Shown here: in pieces, positions 44,814-52,800 of the stretch
Layout: the number at the start of each line of letters is the position of its first letter
Numbering within the stretch: the first letter of the stretch is position 1
NCBI GenBank assembly: GCA_020847535.1
Contig: JADLBU010000058.1
Span: forward strand, 23,680 to 87,679
Direction of reading: 5' to 3'
From: Phycisphaerales bacterium
GTDB taxonomy: Bacteria > Planctomycetota > Phycisphaerae > Phycisphaerales > UBA1924
Length of the DNA stretch: 64,000 nucleotides
Position numbers and translations under genes: made by a program
Notes under the pieces: generated by a model
Told to the model about the DNA's origin: nothing
The model's input: the letters and a program-made list of their open reading frames with translations, nothing else
Database searches by the model: none

Positions 44814-45635
44814 ATGATTCAGTCGGATTGGTCGATTCCGCATGTGGTAAGAAGCCCGGAGGAACTGCGTGATCACTTGCAGGCGTTGCAGCCTCGGCGG
44901 GTCGTTTTTCGTGGGCAGGCAGATGTGGGCTGGTCGCTGGTGCCTGGGATAGATCACTTCGCGCCAAGTCAGGTATCCATGGCGGCACGTATCGCCGAAG
45001 AGCAGGAACTCGTACATGAATTCAAGGAGCGTGCGCCAGTCCATCTGCCGCCATATGAGGCCAGCATTCTTCGGCAATGCCGGACCGGAGACTCGATCAT
45101 CCCCATGACGGTGATGCAGCACCACGGTGGTCCCACAAGGCTGTTGGACTGGACGAACCACGCCTACGTCGCAGCCTTCTTCGCGTCCAGAGCCTTGCCC
45201 GACACCGATGGCCGCATTACGTGGTTGGATGTGAACGTTTTGACGGAGGCCATGCGCCGCCAATGGCGTACGCTTGAATGGCAGGATGACAAGGCCGAAG
45301 ACATTGATCTGAACCCTTACATTCGGTCCTCGACGTGCCCGCATTTCCTCAGCATCGTCTGGCTTGACAACGCATTTGAAAGAGCAGAGCACCAGGGTGG
45401 CCTTTTCACCATCGGAGGCCCGCTCGGCCAACCTCACTGCTCATTGCTTAGATCTCTTATGCCGCCGGGCAGTTGGGGGAGTGTGGCCATCCCGAGCGGT
45501 ATCAAGCGGAATGTCATGCGGCTCTTGGTTCCAGAAGCACGTCACGCATGCGAACCGCCAGCGAATGGCGCGGATGCGATTGGCGGCCAACAGCGGACTC
45601 GCCTCCTAGCCCAACGACGGTCCCAATTCAACTGA
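44814..45635 (+). CDS. FRG-domain protein
   Basis: 273 residues. The FRG domain covers about residues 20-150: RRVVFRGQADVGWSLVPGI contains the name-giving F-R-G, and VMQHHGGPTRLLDWTNHAYVA the conserved QH-G-PTRLLDW motif. FRG-domain proteins occur widely in mobile elements and defence islands; their biochemical activity is not settled. The C-terminal 100 residues are not recognised and the last 25 are basic and low in complexity. It follows the small-gene operon by 37 bases but with less GC-biased codon use, which hints at a separate origin. Confidence 0.82.
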   Translation: MIQSDWSIPHVVRSPEELRDHLQALQPRRVVFRGQADVGWSLVPGIDHFAPSQVSMAARIAEEQELVHEFKERAPVHLPPYEASILRQCRTGDSIIPMTVMQHHGGPTRLLDWTNHAYVAAFFASRALPDTDGRITWLDVNVLTEAMRRQWRTLEWQDDKAEDIDLNPYIRSSTCPHFLSIVWLDNAFERAEHQGGLFTIGGPLGQPHCSLLRSLMPPGSWGSVAIPSGIKRNVMRLLVPEARHACEPPANGADAIGGQQRTRLLAQRRSQFN

Positions 45636-45640
45636 CAGAC

Positions 45641-45661
45641 ACCCCGGACCGGCCGGGGTGC
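45641..45661. terminator. Hairpin between convergent FRG and HARE-HTH genes
   Basis: CACCCCGG / CCGGGGTG with a 5-base loop lies in the 50 bases between the two stops. There is no T-run, so it may pause or end transcripts weakly from both sides. Confidence 0.45.
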
Positions 45662-45685
45662 TGCATGCGGTGATGGGGTTGAGGT

Positions 45686-46219
45686 CTACTTCGTGTTGGC
45701 CTCGAACATCCCGCGATCGACCTTCTTGAACCGCGACTCGCTGCCCTTCGCGGCCGCTTCGCGGATCATCGCGGCGTACAAAGTGCTCGAGGGTGTCTTG
45801 CCGCTCGGGCTCGACCACAGGCCCTGCGTGGCCATCTGCTCGACCAACTCGGCTGCGCTCATTGGCTTGGCGGACTTGGCGAGCACCTGGGCCGCGGCGT
45901 CGAGGGCGCTCAGGCGCTTCACCTTCGGTTCCTTCGCGGGCTTCGCGGCAGCGGACTCCTTGGCCCTCTTGCCGCCCTTGGCCCGAGGCTTGCCCGACGT
46001 TGGCGACGTTTGGCCAGCGTCGGGGGCCGGACTTTCGGGCGTCCCGCTCGCCGGGGCGGCCGTCGGGGCAACGTCGCCCGTTGGCGGGGCCGCGTCGTCG
46101 ATCCTGGCCCGGACCTCGGCCAGCGCCGCCTTGCGGGCCTTCTCGGTTCGCGCGGCGTCGCCCTTGGCGCTCGCGGGCTTGGGGTTCTTGGTGGCGGGGG
46201 TGGTGTTCTTCTTCGCCAT
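45686..46219 (-). CDS. HARE-HTH-like winged-helix protein with basic linker
   Basis: 177 residues from the ATG at 46219, preceded by GAGGGA at good spacing. The first 100 residues are a Lys/Ala/Pro-rich linker like that of histone-tail proteins (MAKKNTTPATKNPKPASAKG). The last 75 residues fit the HARE-HTH domain: SALDAAAQVLAKSAKPMSAA, ELVEQMATQGLWSSPSGKTP, then TLYAAMIREAAAKG and RFKKVDRGMFEA. HARE-HTH domains occur with DNA-modification and chromatin-type proteins and are thought to sense or bind modified DNA. It is the leftmost of three leftward genes, each with a homologous region upstream. Confidence 0.72.
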   Translation of the reverse strand: MAKKNTTPATKNPKPASAKGDAARTEKARKAALAEVRARIDDAAPPTGDVAPTAAPASGTPESPAPDAGQTSPTSGKPRAKGGKRAKESAAAKPAKEPKVKRLSALDAAAQVLAKSAKPMSAAELVEQMATQGLWSSPSGKTPSSTLYAAMIREAAAKGSESRFKKVDRGMFEANTK

Positions 46220-46283
46220 GTGCATGCTCCCTCGGGGGGTTGGTTCCGCGTACGCCGTCGCATTCGTGCGGGGCGTCGCGGTC

Positions 46284-46436
46284 GTGCACATGAAGCCCTT
46301 TCGTGGGCGGCATTGGAAGGCGAGATCGGCGAATCTGACGAGAATTACTGCTCAATCTGCACGCCGGGCCGGCGCATGACAGGGAAGTCCCTTGCTGTTT
46401 CGGCCACCAACGAGAACGCCCGCCGTCAGGCGGGCG
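46284..46436 (-). repeat. Intergenic repeat R1 with terminator hairpin
   Basis: It lies between the HARE-HTH start and the next gene's stop. On the minus strand it opens with the stem CGCCCGCC-TGAC-GGCGGGCG and tail TTCTCGTTGG, a terminator for the gene at 46465. It then holds the core TTGAGCAGTAATTCTCG and ends with GGCTTCATGTGCAC. R3 shares the hairpin tail, the 17-base core and the CACATGAAGCC end; R2 shares the two ends. Confidence 0.75.
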
Positions 46437-46464
46437 CTGGGTCGGGTCGATCGATCTCTTCGCC

Positions 46465-46704
46465 CTACCGGGCGTTGAGCCCGGCCAGGAACGCGTGCCG
46501 CACGATGTCCCGGATGGTCCACACCCCGACCTCGTGGAAGTCCAGGGAATCCCGCTTGCGTTCCTCGAGCGTGTCGGCCCCGCACTGGCCACGGGCGTAC
46601 TCGAGCGCCGCGTCGAGCGCGGCCCGGTGCGCTGCGGTCAGCGCCGGGCCGTCGGCCGGGTCGTGCTGGGAAACGTCGCTGGGGGCGGCGTGGTTGTTGG
46701 TCAC
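46465..46704 (-). CDS. Small protein resembling DUF6900
   Basis: 79 residues. The C-terminal half (GADTLEERKRDSLDFHEVGV, then WTIRDIVRHAFLAG) agrees with the small domain I recall as DUF6900, found in phage and plasmid proteins; no function is known for it. Residues 1-35 are acidic and Ala-rich. It has its own terminator in R1 and a likely promoter in R2. Confidence 0.65.
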   Translation of the reverse strand: MTNNHAAPSDVSQHDPADGPALTAAHRAALDAALEYARGQCGADTLEERKRDSLDFHEVGVWTIRDIVRHAFLAGLNAR

Positions 46705-46743
46705 GGGCGGGTCTCCTGGCGGGCGGGCGTACCACCCGCCGCG

Positions 46744-46869
46744 ACCACATCAAGCCACAAACCCCGCCGAGAAGCAAGCCGAACGACGGGGACGCCGCGA
46801 TGAATTGTGCGATTTGCGCGCGGTTGCCGCGACCAACGAGAACGCCCCGGCGGGTGGGGGGCCGGGGCG
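46744..46869 (-). repeat. Intergenic repeat R2 with terminator hairpin
   Basis: It lies between the genes at 46465 and 46895. On the minus strand it has the 9-bp stem CGCCCCGGC / GCCGGGGCG and tail TTCTCGTTGGTC, then a shorter middle part, and ends GGCTTGATGTGGTC. It is a diverged, shortened relative of R1 and R3 and lacks the 17-base core. Confidence 0.65.
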
Positions 46870-46894
46870 GGGCGTCGGCGGGTGCTGCCGCCCG

Positions 46895-47146
46895 TCAGCG
46901 CCGCTGCACGATCGAAAGCTGGAACTCCGACCCGTCCTGCATCCGCAGCACGATGCCGTCGTCGCTGGTGAGCAGCATGGCCCGCTCGAAGGTCGTGGCG
47001 CTGCGGACCTCCTCCAGCTCGTCCACCAGGTCGCGGGCGATGTCGGCCAGCGTGCCGTCGTCCCCGTCGCCCTCCACTTCGTCCCGGGCGTCGATGATGG
47101 CCTCGATCGCGGTGAGCAGCCTGTCTTGCACGTCGGCGGTGGTCAT
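46895..47146 (-). CDS. Small acidic protein, unknown
   Basis: 83 residues from an ATG with GGAGAA upstream. The N-terminal 50 residues are helical and acidic (VQDRLLTAIEAIIDARDEVE, DIARDLVDELEEVRSA), and the rest is short beta strands (AMLLTSDDGIVLRMQDGSEF). No family is recognised. The acidic charge and size would suit an inhibitor or anti-defence protein, but that is a guess. It is bounded by R2 and R3. Confidence 0.55.
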   Translation of the reverse strand: MTTADVQDRLLTAIEAIIDARDEVEGDGDDGTLADIARDLVDELEEVRSATTFERAMLLTSDDGIVLRMQDGSEFQLSIVQRR

Positions 47147-47183
47147 GGTCGTTCTCCATTGCGGTGGGGTAATCCCGCCCGCG

Positions 47184-47316
47184 TGGACACATGAAGCCAC
47201 GGGCCGCCGCACATTGGAAGGCCACATCGCGGAATTATGCGAGAATTACTGCTCAAGTTGGACACGCGGCGTGGGCCACAGGGGATGTCCTGACGCGGTT
47301 CCCGGCGAACGAGAAC
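47184..47316 (-). repeat. Intergenic repeat R3
   Basis: It lies between the gene at 46895 and the kinase. It shares CACATGAAGCC, ACATTGGAAGGC, the perfect core CGAGAATTACTGCTCAA and AACGAGAACGCCC with R1 in the same order and spacing. Its hairpin is weaker than in R1 and R2. The region 47147-47421 holds no gene apart from this repeat. Confidence 0.72.
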
Positions 47317-47421
47317 GCCCTGATATACCGGCGGTCGGGGGTGCGGGGGCCTGGGGTGCGGTGATTTGCTGCCCGGCACGAACCCAGTGTGTTGGTGATG
47401 ATCCTGGCCTGCTCGTAGGAC

Positions 47422-49593
47422 TCAGTGGTGAGCGGAACTGGGCCAACGAGAAGGAGGCCGACCAAGCTTCTTTAGAATTTCGATCCTCGCGCACCATAGC
47501 TGTGCTTGCTCGGGCCGGCTCCATCGCTGGTAGAGTTTCACGAGCAAGTCGAGAGGGCCATCCCACTGGGATTGACCAGGACCACGTCGAAAAACCATAC
47601 CGATGAGTAACCGAAAGCCTTGCCTCGATCGGTTCATCTCGCCTGCCGACACCGTGTCTTGTAGGTTCGCTCGCCAGTTTGCTTCCCAGTGGAGCAGCAG
47701 CTTCTCTGCCTGATCAAATCTTCCAACCTCGATCATACTGTTGAAAAGGTCGAGGTGGAGATCGTAGAAATCGTGACTCCACTTGTACGCCATTTTCGAG
47801 TAGCGTTCGAACGTCCCCGAGCTCCCGTCGAGACCCTGCCCCGTTGTCTCATGTGCCCTCTCGAAGTCGTCCCACGCTTGCACCGCGGCTTCATGCCTCC
47901 CCACCTTTGCTAAGAGCAGCGCCAGGTCCAAGGTGGCGTGCATCTCCGGGTACGTGCGGCCGCCGAAATCAATAATGCTCTGCTTTAGCTCGGCCGCAGC
48001 ATCGGCCGCGCTCGTCCAGTCCCCGCTCATGCCGAGCGCGAGGATTCGACCACGGCTGACGTGCTCAATCAAGTCGCGGATGCACTCTGCGTCGTTGACG
48101 CCGGGCAACACGGAATTGGCCTCTGCGACCACTCGAGGGCCGAGCCCCGCCTCTTGTGCTCGGTTTAGCCGCGCAAGCGCGCCATCGAACATCGGCAACG
48201 CGGCCTCGTAGTCACCCGCGTCCCGTGCCAATTCAGCCAAGAACCACTCGGCTAGGATTGCTTCACCGTGCAGATCCTGTTTCAGCCGCGCGCGAAGAGT
48301 TGCCACCTCTCGTAGGATTGGAGCTGTCTCGGTAGTGACCTGTTGCGATAGGGCGCGACCGAGATTAGAAGTAGCCAGCGCATCCCAGGCAACATCTCGC
48401 TGCCGTTTGACCTCGGCTCGCTGCCAGAGCGTGGTACCCAAGCCCGCCACCAACGCCAACATGACCACCAGCGCGGCAGCGACCAGACCCTTGTTGCGGC
48501 GGACGTACTTCTTTATCCGATAGCCGCTGGACTCCGGCCCGGCCTCCAGCGGTTTGCCATCAAGGTAGTTCCGAACGTCCCGCGCCAGGTCCGATGGACT
48601 CTGATACCGCTCGACGCGATCCTTCCGCAACGCCTTAAGCGGGATCCAGTCCAGTTCGCGACGCAACTCGGCCGCGAGGGCGTTTCGATCGGCCTGCCGC
48701 CGCTTTGCGATATCCGCGCCACTCGACCCTTCCGCTGTTGAGAGCCTCGTGCTCGGCTTGGGAGGGTCCTGCTCGCGCAGCACCTTGCAAATCGCAGCGA
48801 AGCCTGCGCTGCGGAGCGTCTTGGGGTCGAAGGGAAGCAGGCCCGAGAGCAGCTCGTACAGGACGACACCCAGTGAGTACACGTCCGTACGGGTGTCGAC
48901 ATCGGTCGCGCCCATCTCGGCCTGCTCGGGACTCATGTACTCCGGCGTGCCAATCAGTTGCCCGAACTCGGTGAAGATCGTCTTCTCGGTAAGAGTGTGC
49001 GTGATGGCCTTCGCGACGCCAAAGTCGATGACCTTGGGACTCGGCCTGCCATCGCGGACGCTTACGAGGATGTTGGAGGGCTTGATGTCCCGATGGATGA
49101 TGCCCTTGAGGTGGGCGTGCTGCACAGCCTCGCACACGCACGCGAACATCTCCAGCCGCTGGCGCACGCTGAGGTTGTGCCGGTCGGCATAGTTCGTGAT
49201 CGGCTCACCCGCGACGTGCTCCATCACGAAGTACGGCCTACCCGCTAACGTGGAGCCGGCATCAAGCACTTTGGCGATGAACGGGTGGTCCATCACCGCC
49301 AGGGCTTGGCGCTCCTGCTCGAAGCGGGCGACCACAGCGCGGGTGTCCATGCCGGGCTTGATGACCTTCAAAGCGACCCGCTGGACGATGGGCTCTCGCC
49401 GTTCGGCCAGCCAGACCGTGCCGAAGCCACCTTCGCCGATCCGCTCGAGCAGCTTGTACGGGCCGATCCACTCTCCGGTATGTTCCCTGTCACCCTCATT
49501 TCTCACCGGCCCCGTTGGCAGAACATCACCACGGCCGTTGCCGGGCTGCATGCTCGCGGTGGGCTGATTGTCCGGGGTGTGCTGTTCGGACAT
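47422..49593 (-). CDS. Membrane Ser/Thr protein kinase
   Basis: 723 residues. The kinase domain is at about 43-330: LERIGEGGFGTVWLAE, VALKVIK, HRDIKPSNILV, DFGVAKA and GTPEYMSPEQ, all active-site residues present. A transmembrane helix is at about 368-388 (LVAAALVVMLALVAGLGTTL). The external part (about 400-723) is helical, TPR-like, with lower GC than the neighbours. The FGVAKA and LRKDRVERYQSPSDLARDV blocks are typical of planctomycete kinases of the ECF-associated group, but no sigma gene is adjacent. It may be cargo of the element or older chromosomal sequence. Confidence 0.9.
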   Translation of the reverse strand: MSEQHTPDNQPTASMQPGNGRGDVLPTGPVRNEGDREHTGEWIGPYKLLERIGEGGFGTVWLAERREPIVQRVALKVIKPGMDTRAVVARFEQERQALAVMDHPFIAKVLDAGSTLAGRPYFVMEHVAGEPITNYADRHNLSVRQRLEMFACVCEAVQHAHLKGIIHRDIKPSNILVSVRDGRPSPKVIDFGVAKAITHTLTEKTIFTEFGQLIGTPEYMSPEQAEMGATDVDTRTDVYSLGVVLYELLSGLLPFDPKTLRSAGFAAICKVLREQDPPKPSTRLSTAEGSSGADIAKRRQADRNALAAELRRELDWIPLKALRKDRVERYQSPSDLARDVRNYLDGKPLEAGPESSGYRIKKYVRRNKGLVAAALVVMLALVAGLGTTLWQRAEVKRQRDVAWDALATSNLGRALSQQVTTETAPILREVATLRARLKQDLHGEAILAEWFLAELARDAGDYEAALPMFDGALARLNRAQEAGLGPRVVAEANSVLPGVNDAECIRDLIEHVSRGRILALGMSGDWTSAADAAAELKQSIIDFGGRTYPEMHATLDLALLLAKVGRHEAAVQAWDDFERAHETTGQGLDGSSGTFERYSKMAYKWSHDFYDLHLDLFNSMIEVGRFDQAEKLLLHWEANWRANLQDTVSAGEMNRSRQGFRLLIGMVFRRGPGQSQWDGPLDLLVKLYQRWSRPEQAQLWCARIEILKKLGRPPSRWPSSAHH

Positions 49594-49815
49594 GCGGGTA
49601 GTTTACGCGAAAAGTGCTACCACTCGCAGGTAACGCAGGAAGCGGCCGAGGCTGGCGCGGTGTACCTTTGTTCCGGACGCTACGCTGAGCCAATCCAGAA
49701 AGCACGTGAGGGGCATCGCCATCGCGGCCGAAGCTATTTATCTGCGGGCTACCACGCTACCACCTCATGCCCGACCTCTTCGCTGGTGCGTCTTCATTTG
49801 GCTGAAAGAGATTCC

Positions 49816-49849
49816 CGGCTACGACTTGTAGGCGGGAACGAGCCTGCGG
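49816..49849 (+). repeat. Repeat S1 (CGGCTACGA ... GGCGGGAACGA ... CCTGCGG)
   Basis: A 34-base sequence directly beyond the stop of the giant gene. Copy S2 at 54631-54664 agrees at 26 of 34 positions by eye, in the same orientation and just beyond the other end of that gene; S3 at 57302-57331 is inverted. The other part of 49594-49815 holds nothing recognisable. Confidence 0.65.
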
Positions 49850-49853
49850 CGGC

Positions 49854-52800
49854 CTAGCTCACGCTCGTCAGAGTCGAGAGGTCTTCGACACGCCACCAGT
49901 CGCCAGCAACGCCGGGGTTGATGCGGAAACGGATGATGTGGCCGTCGCTCTGCTGCCCGACGATGCTGATCTCGCCGTCAGGGGCGGTGAGTCCCCGCAG
50001 CGTGGGAAGCGGTTCAACATCGTGATCTGCCGCGGTCGTCAAGTCGGCTACCTGCCAGGTGTCCAGTCCAGGAGCCCACCAGTACGCCGCAACATGACCG
50101 TTCTCGTCCAGCCCGACCACATTCATACCGCCCCACCATGTGAGGTAGTTCGTAACCGAGCCGATGCGAAGCTGTGGCCCGCCGATCTGCGCCGTGAGGT
50201 CCGAGGTTTCCCACCAGCGATTGGGCACCCACCACGTCACGAGCAGGTTGCCAGCGTCGTCGAGCCCCGCGAGATTCATCGCGCCCCAGAAGGTTACGAA
50301 CGCATTGAGTTGGCCGCGGATGGGCGGGGCACCGGTTTCGGCGCTGAGGTTGCTCACCTGCCACGTCGCGAGCGAGGGAGCCCACCATACCGCCCAGATC
50401 TGACCTTGTTCATCAAGACCCGCCATGTTGACCGCGTTCCACGGGGTGCTAAACGCTACCAAGGCACTCGCGAACGTCGGGGGCACCAGGCTCTGGTTGT
50501 CGCGGGGATTCTGGCGGAGGTGCTCGGAGACGTTCCAGTACGACCATGCACCGGCCGTGCGCACGTAACTCACGATGTCTCCGTTATCGGCGACTCCAAA
50601 GAGCCATTCGCGGCCGTCTGGGCTGGTGGTGACGGTGATGTCCGAAGCGGGAGCGACGGCGTCTGGCAAACTCGTCGTGAGATTTGTAACGGATTGCGCC
50701 GACCCGGCGACTGTGGCCAAGAGAAGCCCTTCGGTCGTCGGCAGAGCGTGGTACACGCTGCCGTCCACGCCGGTCCAGGAGATCGGCGAGCCCACGCCGC
50801 GATCGGCGAAAAGCTCGATCGCATTCCACGCTCCGCTCCCAGCAGGTACCGCCCCCATCCAGACCGAATCGGGTGATACATACGAGAATGCGAACTGGCT
50901 CGCCGCGGATGCACCCGCCGACGGCGCTCTCGACAGCGACGCCAGCGCAGCGAGGTTTACGTCGGTTGGAACCCCGTCGATGATGGGAAACGAAACAGAT
51001 TCGCCCGGCTGCATGGTCTCATTGAGAGCAAGCGAAGAGGTCAACGTGCCGCCCGTCCAAGATCGAACGTAGACAAGCGGCTCATCATCGACCGCCGTGC
51101 ACGTGAGCCGTAGGTCCGGCATCGGTTGCCCGTTGTTGAGGATGAACACGATGCCATCGGAACCCCCGAACACAACCGCGTTTGGGATCGCGCCAACCAG
51201 CCCGTCGGTGACGGAATACGACAAACGGTTGCCATCGGCGTCTTCGATGACCCATTCGACCGGATCAAACGAAAACTGCACTCCGGTAGACACCAGCGTT
51301 GTCCAGTTCAACCCCAGTCCGGAAGCGATGGAGCTCTCGGACACGGGTAGACCGAGCATCCGCATTGCCGTGTATTGCACGGATCGGTTGACCGGCAGGT
51401 CCATGTGAGATGCACGCGGATCAGTCGCGTCCATGACCAGCTTGAGCGCCACGCGGGGGTCGTGGAGGAAAGGATTGATTGCACTGACGCCGGGAACGGT
51501 ACCGTCGCCCAAGTAGCCCGTGACGGAGAACATGCGGAACGGATCGTTTGATCCTGCAGGATCGGTTTCAGTGAGGTCCCGGAACCACAGTTCTCCGTCC
51601 ACGGGGGCGCGATTGTGTCGCTCTGCGGGTTGGATTGTCCGTGCCCCATTTCCCTCGCTCGCGGGAAGGCCGCTATCCGAATGCGGTCCCTCGAGTAAGC
51701 GAGCGAGCGTCATCGTGTTGATCGCCGCGCCGGCGACAATCGTTGACCTCGCCCTCCCGGCGAATCGGTTCATGTCGCCGGTGTCCGTGTACTGAACCGT
51801 CTCGAACGGCCACGTATTCGAGGATTCGTCGTACGCGTCGAACAAGTCCCATGTGTTCAGAAAGGGAACGTACTGGAGTCCGACGCCTGCATTCAGGTCA
51901 AGGAGGAACTGGTTGCCACGATCGTTGCTGCTGTTGATGCCGATCAGCGAGTTCACGGTGGAAGCCATCGGCGTGAGATTGCCAGGCGTTCCGAGTGCGT
52001 AGAGGAAGTCATACACGGGCAAGAGACCGGCCGCCCCGGGCGCCCACATGTCCATGAAGGCGGCATGCAGCGCGAGCTGTGGCTCGTACTCCGGCGTGAG
52101 GTAGCCAGCCTTCAATGTGGTGAGCTGCTGGTACTGAGGAGCCAACGCACGTTCGCGAACATCGTCGGCGGTAATGACATATCCGTTCGGCAGAGTAACG
52201 TGCTGACCCTTGATGAACAGCTTGAGAAACGGGTCCAGCATCATGCCGGACAGGAAAAACCGGTAGAAGTCGTCGGAAATGAAGTTACCGTTGAGGATGT
52301 TCCACGCTTTGGAAGCGCCCTGGTGAGGCGTCGCGATGTCGATGAATTCGTTGACACGCGGCAGCGAGGCTCCGGCAGGCAGTGTTCCCGGGTTCTCGCC
52401 GTACGCATCACTCTGTATGTACGCGCGAGCGACCAAGCCACCCATGCTGTGGGCAACCATGTCAACTGAGTCAAGGGGGAACCCGTAGTCCTCGTAGAAC
52501 ATTGTGGCCGCCCGCTCGAGCGCGTAGCCCACGTAATCGACGCACGACTCGTAAGTTCCATCGATCAATGACGCCGCGTCGAACCCTGCGATGAGCCCGT
52601 CGATGACCCGATCCGATGAGCCGGACACGGGATCGAGCGGAATTCCAAACTCGCTCGAGGGGGCGATGGGAAGACGCCAGTCGTACGGAGTCTGGATGAT
52701 ATTGCGGTTGGTGTAGCCGTTGTTCCGCAGGGTATCGACGAGCGGAACATACGTATTGGCGAGCGGATCAAGACGCAGCGCGGAGGGATGAACGCCGACG

